From Mucilaginibacter ginsenosidivorans (lineage in GTDB: Bacteria; Bacteroidota; Bacteroidia; Sphingobacteriales; Sphingobacteriaceae), in contig NZ_CP042436.1 in the NCBI RefSeq assembly GCF_007971025.1, forward strand, positions 4,774,001-4,838,000: a stretch of DNA of 64,000 nucleotides, read 5' to 3'. Below are positions 22,769 through 31,359 of this stretch, piece by piece (positions within the stretch are counted from its first letter, which is position 1; every line of letters begins with the position of its first letter). A program made the translations under genes and the position numbers. Under the pieces are notes generated by a model. That model was not told the DNA's origin. It made no database searches and saw nothing but the letters and a program-made list of their open reading frames with translations.

Positions 22769-25648
22769 ATGATTAATTTTTTCAAATTTCTATCGTTAAG
22801 TCTTCTTGCGCTGGTTTATACCAACAAATGTTCCGCACAGGCCACTGCATTAAAACAGATAACAGGTCTGAGGTCTACTGAAGTTTACGATCTGCTTACC
22901 GACAGCAAAGGATTTTTATGGATCGCTCACGATGCGGGTATTTCAAAATACGATGGCATAAGTTTCACCAATTTTTCAAATCCACAACAGGCGTCGCTTG
23001 CTACAACGAATTTATTGGAAGATAAACTTGGCCGCATATGGTTCATTAATTTCACAGGGCAGATATTTTATATCGAGAATGGTCATATGACATTGCTGAA
23101 AGCCTATAAAAGTGAAGCAGAAAGAGTTTTTCCAAGGATGGGACTGCTGGATAACCTCCTTATCGCTACCTCAAAGAAAGGCCTGTTCATTTGCGATATT
23201 AACACGCTTCAATGTCATTATGAAAATTGCATTGGCGCACCCAACAGATCTACATCGTCATTGTGCATCCTAAAAGACAAAGTGCTCCTTTATGGCAGCG
23301 GCTATTGGTTTATTTACCAGCCTCACGTGGGCTTGAAAACAGCCGTTTTGAAAGGCGATGATGGTCAAATTTCTAATAGTTTGACACTCAGCCGCTCTTC
23401 CTATAAGGATACAAGCCTAATGTTCCGAAACCCCTCGAATACATTTTATAAGCTTTGGGTTAGCAGTGATACTGTAAAAGTGTGTGAAGCGAAGCGATTT
23501 GACAGCTTCATAAACACGGTTTCTATCGTTAACAACAAATACTGGATCAACTCGATCAACTCAAGCCTTCCGAACGATAGCAAAAGCAAATTGATAAAAG
23601 GATACAATATTAGTTGTATAGCCGCTGATAAGGAAGGACATTATTGGTACGGGAGCCTGCAACATGGTCTGCTAACAGATTCATTACGGTCAGATACATT
23701 ACAAAGCGACTGTATGCTGCATTTGGGCAAAGACGATTTGATCAAATGCATGGTAAAAAAAGGGGAGAATCTGTTTCTGGGGACACAGAGCGGTATGCTC
23801 ATTTCCTATAACACGATCACTAACCGGTCAACGCTTCTGACCACGTTACCGGCAAGTGACGGAGGAATAACTTACCTTAAATTACTAAACAATGAACGTA
23901 TTCTGATCGGATCGCCGGTATATACTTATATCTTCCGGCTCAAAGGTCATTGCTTAAAGTCAATTGACCTGGTCACATCGCTTAAACAAGCAGAACAAAT
24001 TGACGGTGCGCTACTTATGGCATCTTCTAATAATATGATTGTTCTCCCCGACAAAGACGACCAACTCACTTTTGACATATTTAAAAAAAAATTCAAAGGA
24101 CTTGCTGATAAAAAATACACCATGTTTGGTAATAACGCCAGGTTTTTGTCCTTTACAAAACGAAGCCGGGCTATTTGCTATTCGTCTGCAAGTCAAACAA
24201 TATGGGTTTCTACTAAAGATGGCTTGTACAGAATAAACAATTCAGGCATTAGTCCATTCTATCTCAACAATCTGCCAATGTACGCTTCCTGTTTAACGAC
24301 ATACGCCAATCTGGTAATTGTCGGAACCTTTAACAACGGGATCAAGATCATCGATGGAAATAATGTAAAAAGCCTTACTTCAGATGATGGTCTATTGTCA
24401 AATGACATCGTAAACATTAAAGTTATCAATAAAAATCTGTGGGTCTATACAAGTGGATCAATCCAAATCTTTAGTCTGGAAACTTTTAAATTAACTTACA
24501 AATATCCGTTTCCTACCACAAATAATGTCTTTCTAACAAACGCTGACGAACTTAATAACAACTGCTACTTTACAGTGTTAAACGGGCTTTATAAAATTAC
24601 GCCTGTGCAGAAAAAAGGAGACACCATTGGCATTTATCTGAATTCGTTATTCATTAACCACAAGGACACGTCGACAGTAAACAATTTAAAACTCCCCTAT
24701 TTTCGGAATGATATACAACTATCCCTGGGGACTCCCTATCTGTTTGACGCAAAAGACATCGTCATCAAATACCGGTTGGAGAATAACGACTCGACAAAAT
24801 GGCTCTACGCTCGCCCGGGTGAACGTAATTTCCATTTTGCATCTTTAATGCCCGGAGATTATCAGTTTGAGGCATCTGCTATTAAACCGCAATCGGGCTT
24901 ATCGAGTCGTCCGTTTATTATGAATTTTACTATTCGTCAGCCTTGGTGGCAAACATGGTGGTTCGAGTCATTAGAAACGATTGGGTTTCTGTTCATTGTA
25001 GTTGGTGTTTTAAGATATTATTACGTCAATAAGCTGAACAGGCAAAAATTACAATTTGAAAAAGAACTTATTGCCGAAAAGGAACGCCAGCACATAAGCA
25101 GGGAAATACACGATCATATAGGCCAGGCGCTTTCTGTGATCAAGCTGAATTTGAACATGAATAGTCAGATTGACGACACCAAAGAGCTTGTAAGTGAAGT
25201 GATGGACGACCTGCGTCAATTTACACATGGGTTATATCATGGCAAACTTCTGAAAGGCAGTCTCTCTGACACGATAAAAAAAGACGTTGAAAGACTAAAC
25301 ATAAGCGATCAGTTGGTAGCTTCATTAGATGTCAGTGAAACTACCGATACTATAAATCCGGAATATCAACTGTTAATTTACCGGATTTTCCAGGAAGCAA
25401 TTAGTAATATTCTTAAACATGCTAATGCCAAAAACATTTTTGTTCAGATGATCAGCGATAAAAAGCATTTTAAGCTAACAATAGTAGATGACGGGATAGG
25501 GTTCTCAGACGAGGGCCAAGGGAAAGGCCTGGGGTTAGATAGCATGCGGAGAAGAGCAAAATTATTGAAAGGGAAACTGACTATTGTTAGTAAGCCGCAC
25601 GAAGGGTGCAAAATAGAATTAATTATTAGTCATGTCCAAAAATTATAA
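22769..25648 (+). CDS. Propeller-type sensor histidine kinase (Reg_prop, Y_Y_Y, HisKA_3, HATPase)
   Basis: A 959-residue sensor kinase from ATG 22769, which gives a clean signal peptide (FFKFLSLSLLALVYTNKCSA); an upstream TTG is less likely. The periplasmic part contains two-component regulator propeller repeats (STEVYDLLTDSKGFLWIAHD, split across the first blade) and a Y_Y_Y domain near residues 640-720 (YRLENNDSTKWLYARPGE). One membrane helix follows at about 732-752. The cytoplasmic part has HisKA_3 with the phospho-His in REIHDHIGQ near 778 and an ATPase with EAISNILKHA and DDGIGFSDEG, GLGLDSMRRR. It senses an unknown periplasmic signal. Unlike polysaccharide-utilisation hybrids it has no receiver or AraC domain; the partner regulator is the next gene, 5 bp downstream. 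Confidence 0.92.
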   Translation: MINFFKFLSLSLLALVYTNKCSAQATALKQITGLRSTEVYDLLTDSKGFLWIAHDAGISKYDGISFTNFSNPQQASLATTNLLEDKLGRIWFINFTGQIFYIENGHMTLLKAYKSEAERVFPRMGLLDNLLIATSKKGLFICDINTLQCHYENCIGAPNRSTSSLCILKDKVLLYGSGYWFIYQPHVGLKTAVLKGDDGQISNSLTLSRSSYKDTSLMFRNPSNTFYKLWVSSDTVKVCEAKRFDSFINTVSIVNNKYWINSINSSLPNDSKSKLIKGYNISCIAADKEGHYWYGSLQHGLLTDSLRSDTLQSDCMLHLGKDDLIKCMVKKGENLFLGTQSGMLISYNTITNRSTLLTTLPASDGGITYLKLLNNERILIGSPVYTYIFRLKGHCLKSIDLVTSLKQAEQIDGALLMASSNNMIVLPDKDDQLTFDIFKKKFKGLADKKYTMFGNNARFLSFTKRSRAICYSSASQTIWVSTKDGLYRINNSGISPFYLNNLPMYASCLTTYANLVIVGTFNNGIKIIDGNNVKSLTSDDGLLSNDIVNIKVINKNLWVYTSGSIQIFSLETFKLTYKYPFPTTNNVFLTNADELNNNCYFTVLNGLYKITPVQKKGDTIGIYLNSLFINHKDTSTVNNLKLPYFRNDIQLSLGTPYLFDAKDIVIKYRLENNDSTKWLYARPGERNFHFASLMPGDYQFEASAIKPQSGLSSRPFIMNFTIRQPWWQTWWFESLETIGFLFIVVGVLRYYYVNKLNRQKLQFEKELIAEKERQHISREIHDHIGQALSVIKLNLNMNSQIDDTKELVSEVMDDLRQFTHGLYHGKLLKGSLSDTIKKDVERLNISDQLVASLDVSETTDTINPEYQLLIYRIFQEAISNILKHANAKNIFVQMISDKKHFKLTIVDDGIGFSDEGQGKGLGLDSMRRRAKLLKGKLTIVSKPHEGCKIELIISHVQKL

Positions 25649-25653
25649 TTCAT

Positions 25654-26310
25654 ATGGGATCCGTAACTGTTGCCATTGTTGATGATCATAAATTATTTAG
25701 CCGTAGCCTTGAGGTGATGATCAATAGATTCCGCGGGTATTCCGTGTTGTTTACCGCGTCTGACGGGCTCGATTTTATCCATAAGCTTAAAATGCAGCTT
25801 AACAGGCCGCGCATTGTGGTGATGGACCAATTTATGCCTATAATGGATGGTGCTTCCACGGTAGTATGGCTTAGAGAGAACTTTCCGGAGATATCGGTTA
25901 TCGCATTGTCAATGAACCACAGCGAGGGTACCGTTTTAAATATGGCAAAAAATGGAGTCAAAGGTTATTTGCATAAGGACGCGGAGTTAACTGAGTTTAA
26001 AGAATCCCTGGATATCGTGAGCAAGGGAGGTTACTACTACCCTGATTACATTACCGATTTTCTTATTAATATGGGAAATAAACCGGCAAAAGGTACGGAT
26101 AATGAAACTGACAGCTTAAAACCGCGGGAGATCGAATTCTTAAAGTTGGCTTGTTCTGAATTAACCTATAAAGAGATAGCGGAAAAAATGAATGCAAGCT
26201 TACGTACCGTGGACTCTTACCGAGATCAGTTATTTGAAAAACTTAATATAAAAAGCAGGATAGGTTTGGTACTGTATGCCGTCAGGAATAAGATCGTGGA
26301 TAATATGTAA
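25654..26310 (+). CDS. LuxR/NarL-type response regulator
   Basis: A 218-residue regulator with an N-terminal receiver (acidic pair in IVDDHKLF at residues 9-11, phospho-Asp in VVMDQFMPIMDG near 58, Ser in IALSMNHSE, Lys in YLHKDAE) and a C-terminal GerE-type helix-turn-helix (LKPREIEFLKLACSELTYK, split: LKPREIEFLK, LACSELTYKEIAEKMN). It begins 5 bp after the kinase gene and is its evident partner. The target genes are not clear; none of the neighbours is an obvious regulon. An IS200-type element begins about 40 bp downstream. Confidence 0.93.
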   Translation: MGSVTVAIVDDHKLFSRSLEVMINRFRGYSVLFTASDGLDFIHKLKMQLNRPRIVVMDQFMPIMDGASTVVWLRENFPEISVIALSMNHSEGTVLNMAKNGVKGYLHKDAELTEFKESLDIVSKGGYYYPDYITDFLINMGNKPAKGTDNETDSLKPREIEFLKLACSELTYKEIAEKMNASLRTVDSYRDQLFEKLNIKSRIGLVLYAVRNKIVDNM

Positions 26311-26349
26311 GTATATACTTTATTGCCACGTTTGATTTAAAGCATCATG

Positions 26350-26915
26350 CGTAAACAACCCCCACCTAAGGTGGGGGCTTTATCCTAACCCCTAAAGGGG
26401 ATGGTCGTCAAAACAATTTCAGGTCAGTTGTTCCGTCTTCTTTCCGCTCTTCTGTTTCCTGATATTTTACATAGTTCTTTATCCGTTCTTCATCTACACC
26501 TACCGTACTTACAAAATAACCTCTACTCCAAAAATGATTACCCCAATATGGCTTCTTGCGCAAACTCGGATAATTACTGAACATCATTAGTGCTGTTTTA
26601 CCTTTTAATATCCCCATGAAATCACTCACACTCATCTTTGGCGGGATGCTACAAACCATGTGAACATGATCGGCTTGAATATTCATCTCCAATATCTCCA
26701 CTTCTTTCCATCCGCATATTGCTCGAATCTTATTCTCCAATGTATCGGCCACCACATCTGTTAATACCCTGAAGCGATATTTCGGCGTCCACACAACATG
26801 GTAAACACAATAGTAAAAGCTATGAGATAATTTCCTGTATTTCGTCACAAATACTAAGATAGCGGTTTCTGGCCTAGCCTTCACACCTTACCTACCGCCT
26901 TAGGCGGTGGTTTTA
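26350..26915 (-). mobile_element. IS200/IS605-type insertion sequence with terminal hairpins
   Basis: A single transposase gene is bounded by subterminal palindromes: CCCCCACC with its complement at 26359-26377 and CCCC TAAA GGGG at 26389-26400 on the transposase 3' side, and ACCGCC TTA GGCGGT at 26894-26908 on the 5' side. IS200 elements have no inverted terminal repeats and use such imperfect hairpins for recognition by the Y1 transposase. Exact ends cannot be set without a second copy or an empty site. The element lies between the response regulator gene and the rpoC terminator. The 26359-26377 hairpin may also end transcription from the regulator gene. Confidence 0.75.
26408..26848 (-). 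CDS. tnpA: IS200/IS605 family Y1 transposase TnpA
   Basis: An HUH-type single-strand transposase of 146 residues from GTG 26848 (TKYRKLSHSFYYCVYHVVW, the family start); an upstream GTG at 26884 would add 12 atypical residues. The HUH motif is in DHVHMVCSIPPK near residue 60 and the catalytic tyrosine in GYFVSTVG near 115. Length is typical and the frame is intact, so the element may be active. No accessory TnpB gene is present, as in IS200 proper. Confidence 0.9.
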   Translation of the reverse strand: MTKYRKLSHSFYYCVYHVVWTPKYRFRVLTDVVADTLENKIRAICGWKEVEILEMNIQADHVHMVCSIPPKMSVSDFMGILKGKTALMMFSNYPSLRKKPYWGNHFWSRGYFVSTVGVDEERIKNYVKYQETEERKEDGTTDLKLF

Positions 26916-26920
26916 CTATT

Positions 26921-26961
26921 ATAATAAAAAAGCCGCCTGTTATTGAAAACAGGCGGCTTTT
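26921..26961 (-). terminator. Rho-independent terminator of the rpoBC operon
   Basis: A perfect 14-bp stem (26928-26941 with 26948-26961, core AGCCGCCTGTT) encloses a 6-nt loop and is followed on the minus strand by a run of six T. It lies 19 bp after the rpoC stop and directly beside the insertion element. Confidence 0.9.
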
Positions 26962-26979
26962 ATGTATCAGGACTGTCGC

Positions 26980-29900
26980 TTACGCTTCAACTTCTTCAGT
27001 TTTTGAAGCCATCAGGCGGTCAAATTCTTCCTGCGAACCTACGCGGATATTTTCGTACACACGCAAACCTGTTCCGGATGGGATAAGGTGACCAACGATC
27101 ACGTTTTCCTTCAGGCCAAGCATGTTGTCCTTTTTACCTGCAATAGCTGCCTCGTTCAGTACTTTGGTAGTTTCCTGGAAGGATGCTGCAGAGATGAACG
27201 ACTTGGTGCCTAACGATGCACGGGTAATACCTTGTAGCAGCGGGCTTGATGTAGCGGCGATAGCATCACGCACTTCAACGAGTTTCATGTCCTTACGCTT
27301 CAATACCGAATTCTCATCGCGGAGCCTTCTAACTGAAACGATCTGGCCTGCTTTCAACGTGGTTGAATCACCGGGCTCAACAACAACTTTCTTATCGTAG
27401 ATGTCGTCATTTTCCATCATGAAATCCCAACCGTCAACAGCTTCTTTTTCAAGGAAACGGGTGTCGCCGGCATCCTCGATCTGTACTTTCTGCATCATCT
27501 GGTGTACGATAACTTCAAAGTGCTTGTCGTTGATCTTCACACCCTGCAAACGGTAAACTTCCTGTATACCATTCACCAGGTATTCCTGCACCGCAGCCGG
27601 GCCTTTGATAGCCAGGATATCGGCAGGAGATATAGAGCCATCTGACAACGGCATGCCCGCTTTTATAAAGTCGTTATCCTGAACCAGGATGTGTTTTGAC
27701 AGCGGAACAAGGTATTTCTTGATCTGCCCGTCTTTCGACTCAATGGTGATCTCACGGTTACCGCGTTTTACACCACCTAAAGTTACCACCCCGTCAATCT
27801 CGGTTACTACCGCAGGATTCGATGGGTTACGTGCTTCGAATAATTCAGTTACACGTGGCAAACCACCGGTGATGTCACGGGTCTTGCCGGTCGAACGAGG
27901 TATTTTCGCAATAACCTGGCCGGTCCGGATCTTTTCACCTTCGTCTACCGCAATGTGCGCACCCACAGGGATGTTATAACCTTTTATCAGGTTGCCTTTA
28001 TTATCGGCTACCTGGATAACAGGGTTCTTTGTTTTATCGCGGGTATCAATGATCACTTTTTCGCGGTGACCTGTCTGCTCGTCCGATTCTTCGCGGAAAG
28101 TAATGCCTTCCAATACAGCGTCGAACTGTGCAACACCTGCAAATTCAGAAATGATCACGGCGTTGTATGGATCCCATGAACAAATACGATCGCCTTTGGT
28201 GATCTTGCTGCCATCCTTCACATACAGGTATGAGCCATATGGAATGTTATTGGTCATGATCACTTTATTGCTGCCCTGCTCAAGTATTCGGAACTCGCCG
28301 GAACGGCCCAATACCACTTCAACCGGTCCTTCTTCAGTTTCGAAAGGTACGGTACGTACGTTTTCGAACTCGATAACACCTTCGAAACGAGCATTGATCT
28401 GCGATTCAGCGGCGATGTTAGATGCTGTACCACCCACGTGGAATGTACGCAGTGTTAACTGTGTTCCAGGCTCACCGATAGACTGTGCTGCAATTACACC
28501 TACAGCCTCACCCATTTGCACGCGTTTACCGCTGGCAAGGTTACGGCCATAGCACAATGCGCACACGCCGCGCTTGCTTTCACACGTTAATACCGAACGT
28601 ATCTCGATACCTTCAAGCGGCGAATTTTCTATATTCTTAGCGATATCTTCGTCGATGTCCTGTCCGGCAGATACTAACAATTCATTAGTGATTGGGTCAT
28701 GAACATCATGCAATGAAGTACGTCCAAGGATACGGTCGAACAATGGTTCAACAATATCTTCGTTGTCTTTCAATGCAGTGGTAAAGATACCTCTCAAAGT
28801 ACCGCAATCGGTTTCACCAACGATCATATCCTGCGCCACGTCATGTAAACGACGGGTCAGGTAACCGGCATCAGCAGTTTTCAAAGCCGTATCAGCCAAA
28901 CCTTTACGTGCACCGTGGGTTGAAATGAAGTATTCCAACACTGACAAACCTTCCTTAAAGTTCGAAAGGATCGGGTTCTCGATAATTTCACCACCTGAGC
29001 CAGATTTCTGCGGCTTGGCCATCAAACCACGCATACCTGCAAGCTGGCGTATCTGTTCTTTCGAACCACGCGCGCCTGAGTCAAGCATCATATATACAGA
29101 GTTGAAGCCCTGGTTATCTGTCGACAATATCTCCATCACGTTTGCAGTCAAACGGTTGTTGATACGCGTCCAGATATCGATGATCTGGTTGTAACGTTCG
29201 TTATTGGTAATGAAACCCATATTATAGTTACCCATTACCTCTTCTACTTGTTTAGAAGCTTGTTCGATAAGTGTAACTTTCTCGGCAGGGATATTGATAT
29301 CTTTCAGGTTAAACGACAAACCGCCCTGGAATGCCATCTGGAACCCTAATTCCTTAATGTCATCCAGGAATTGGGCAGCGCGCGCCATACCCGTTACCTT
29401 CACTACCTCACCAATAATATCACGCAATGATTTTTTTGTAAGCAGTTCATTGATATAACCCACTTCAACCGGAACATGCTGGTTAAATAACACGCGGCCA
29501 ACTGTAGTGTCGATCAGTTTATTAACCAGACTTCCGTCTTTTTCTTTAACAGTTGCTTTAACTTTGATAAAGGCATGCAGGTCAAGCTTCTTCTCGTTGT
29601 AGGCAATAATAACCTCTTCTGCAGAATAGAATGACAAGCCTTCTCCCTTAATGGTGCGGGTAGCATCTGTTTTACGGCCTTTGGTTATGTAGTACAAACC
29701 AAGTACCATGTCCTGCGATGGTACAGTAATAGGTGTCCCGTTGGCAGGGTTAAGGATGTTGTGCGATGCCAGCATCAATATCTGGGCTTCCAAAATAGCG
29801 GCATTGCCAAGTGGTACGTGCACAGCCATCTGGTCACCGTCAAAGTCGGCGTTGAACGCGGTACAGGTTAACGGGTGTAGCTGGATAGCTTTACCTTCAA

Positions 29901-31266
29901 CCAGTTTCGGCTGGAAAGCCTGGATACCCAACCTGTGCAGTGTAGGCGCACGGTTTAGCAATACAGGGTGACCCTTCAATACGTTTTCCAAAATATCCCA
30001 AACCAACGGGTCCTTACGGTCAACGATCTTTTTAGCCGATTTTACAGTTTTTACAACACCGCGCTCGATCATCTTACGGATGATGAACGGTTTGAATAGC
30101 TCGGCAGCCATATCTTTTGGTAAACCGCATTCGTGTAATTTCAGGTTTGGACCTACAACAATTACCGAACGGGCCGAGTAATCGACACGTTTACCTAATA
30201 AGTTTTGACGGAAACGGCCTTGTTTACCTTTCAGAATGTCCGAAAGTGATTTCAAAGCACGGTTACCTTCGGTTTTCACCGCGTTCACTTTACGTGAGTT
30301 ATCAAAAAGCGAATCCACGGCTTCCTGCAGCATACGTTTTTCGTTACGCAGGATCACTTCAGGCGCTTTGATCTCGATCAACCTTTTCAAACGGTTGTTA
30401 CGGATGATAACACGGCGGTACAAGTCGTTCAAATCGGAAGTGGCGAAACGGCCGCCTTCCAGTGGCACCAATGGACGCAGTTCAGGCGGGATAACCGGAA
30501 CGATCTTAACGATCATCCACTCAGGATTATTCTCCACACGTGTTTTCGCGTCACGGAAAGCTTCAACTACCTGGAGGCGTTTTAAAGCTTCATTTTTACG
30601 TTGCTGTGAAGTTTCGTTAGCAGCCTGGTGACGCAGATCATAAGATTGCTGATCAAGGTCTAAACGCCTCAACAATTCTTCCAAAGCCTCGGCACCCATC
30701 TTGGCAACAAACTTTTGAGGGTCCTTGTCATCCAGGTACTGGTTTTCTTTTGGAAGTGTATCCAAAACGTCAAGGTATTCTTCTTCCGTCAGGAAGTCCA
30801 TTTTCGAAATCCCGTCAGCCTCCTTAATACCCGGCTGGATAACTACATATCTTTCATAATAAATGATCAGATCGAGTTTTTTGGTTGGTAATCCCAGCAG
30901 GTAACCTATCTTGTTCGGCAACGAACGGAAATACCAGATATGAGCAACCGGAACCACCAGGTTGATGTGTCCCATGCGCTCGCGGCGAACTTTCTTTTCG
31001 GTCACTTCCACACCGCAACGGTCGCACACGATACCCTTGTAACGGATACGTTTGTACTTACCGCAATGGCACTCGTAATCCTTAACCGGACCAAAAATAC
31101 GCTCACAGAATAAACCGTCACGCTCAGGCTTGTAAGTCCTGTAGTTAATGGTTTCTGGTTTTAAAACTTCACCGCTCGAACGCTCCAGTATGGATTCAGG
31201 CGAAGCCAGGCTGATGGTAATGGTGGTAAAGTTACTTTTGATTTTATTATCCTTTTTGTAAGACAT
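26980..31266 (-). CDS. rpoC: RNA polymerase subunit beta'
   Basis: The 1428-residue beta' subunit of RNA polymerase. I start at ATG 31266 (MSYKKDNKIKSNF), which has GGAG 6 nt upstream; an in-frame ATG 66 bp earlier gives a leader foreign to the family and lies in repeat-like DNA. Visible sites are the N-terminal zinc finger (CHCGKYKR with CDRCGVEV), the catalytic Mg loop NADFDGDQM near residue 472, and the second zinc site (CGTLRG, then CESKRGVCALCYG near 890). It forms the catalytic centre with RpoB. It is the last gene of the long ribosomal protein/polymerase transcript and ends at a strong terminator. Confidence 0.98.
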   Translation of the reverse strand: MSYKKDNKIKSNFTTITISLASPESILERSSGEVLKPETINYRTYKPERDGLFCERIFGPVKDYECHCGKYKRIRYKGIVCDRCGVEVTEKKVRRERMGHINLVVPVAHIWYFRSLPNKIGYLLGLPTKKLDLIIYYERYVVIQPGIKEADGISKMDFLTEEEYLDVLDTLPKENQYLDDKDPQKFVAKMGAEALEELLRRLDLDQQSYDLRHQAANETSQQRKNEALKRLQVVEAFRDAKTRVENNPEWMIVKIVPVIPPELRPLVPLEGGRFATSDLNDLYRRVIIRNNRLKRLIEIKAPEVILRNEKRMLQEAVDSLFDNSRKVNAVKTEGNRALKSLSDILKGKQGRFRQNLLGKRVDYSARSVIVVGPNLKLHECGLPKDMAAELFKPFIIRKMIERGVVKTVKSAKKIVDRKDPLVWDILENVLKGHPVLLNRAPTLHRLGIQAFQPKLVEGKAIQLHPLTCTAFNADFDGDQMAVHVPLGNAAILEAQILMLASHNILNPANGTPITVPSQDMVLGLYYITKGRKTDATRTIKGEGLSFYSAEEVIIAYNEKKLDLHAFIKVKATVKEKDGSLVNKLIDTTVGRVLFNQHVPVEVGYINELLTKKSLRDIIGEVVKVTGMARAAQFLDDIKELGFQMAFQGGLSFNLKDINIPAEKVTLIEQASKQVEEVMGNYNMGFITNNERYNQIIDIWTRINNRLTANVMEILSTDNQGFNSVYMMLDSGARGSKEQIRQLAGMRGLMAKPQKSGSGGEIIENPILSNFKEGLSVLEYFISTHGARKGLADTALKTADAGYLTRRLHDVAQDMIVGETDCGTLRGIFTTALKDNEDIVEPLFDRILGRTSLHDVHDPITNELLVSAGQDIDEDIAKNIENSPLEGIEIRSVLTCESKRGVCALCYGRNLASGKRVQMGEAVGVIAAQSIGEPGTQLTLRTFHVGGTASNIAAESQINARFEGVIEFENVRTVPFETEEGPVEVVLGRSGEFRILEQGSNKVIMTNNIPYGSYLYVKDGSKITKGDRICSWDPYNAVIISEFAGVAQFDAVLEGITFREESDEQTGHREKVIIDTRDKTKNPVIQVADNKGNLIKGYNIPVGAHIAVDEGEKIRTGQVIAKIPRSTGKTRDITGGLPRVTELFEARNPSNPAVVTEIDGVVTLGGVKRGNREITIESKDGQIKKYLVPLSKHILVQDNDFIKAGMPLSDGSISPADILAIKGPAAVQEYLVNGIQEVYRLQGVKINDKHFEVIVHQMMQKVQIEDAGDTRFLEKEAVDGWDFMMENDDIYDKKVVVEPGDSTTLKAGQIVSVRRLRDENSVLKRKDMKLVEVRDAIAATSSPLLQGITRASLGTKSFISAASFQETTKVLNEAAIAGKKDNMLGLKENVIVGHLIPSGTGLRVYENIRVGSQEEFDRLMASKTEEVEA

Positions 31267-31359
31267 AGTCTCCTTTGTTTTAATGATTGAAGGAATGATT
31301 ATTGATTTTTGAAGGGGGTTTGAATTAATCAATAATTCAATCCCTCAATAATTCAATAA
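31267..31359. repeat. Word-like repeats in the rpoB-rpoC spacer
   Basis: CAATAATTCAAT occurs twice (31330-31341, 31346-31357), 4 bp apart, and related words (AATGATT, TTATTGA) occur in the other orientation upstream. The same word CAATAATTCA and its complement recur in the tRNA-Gly/tRNA-Tyr spacer near 40110-40135. No coding frame is present. Confidence 0.7.
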
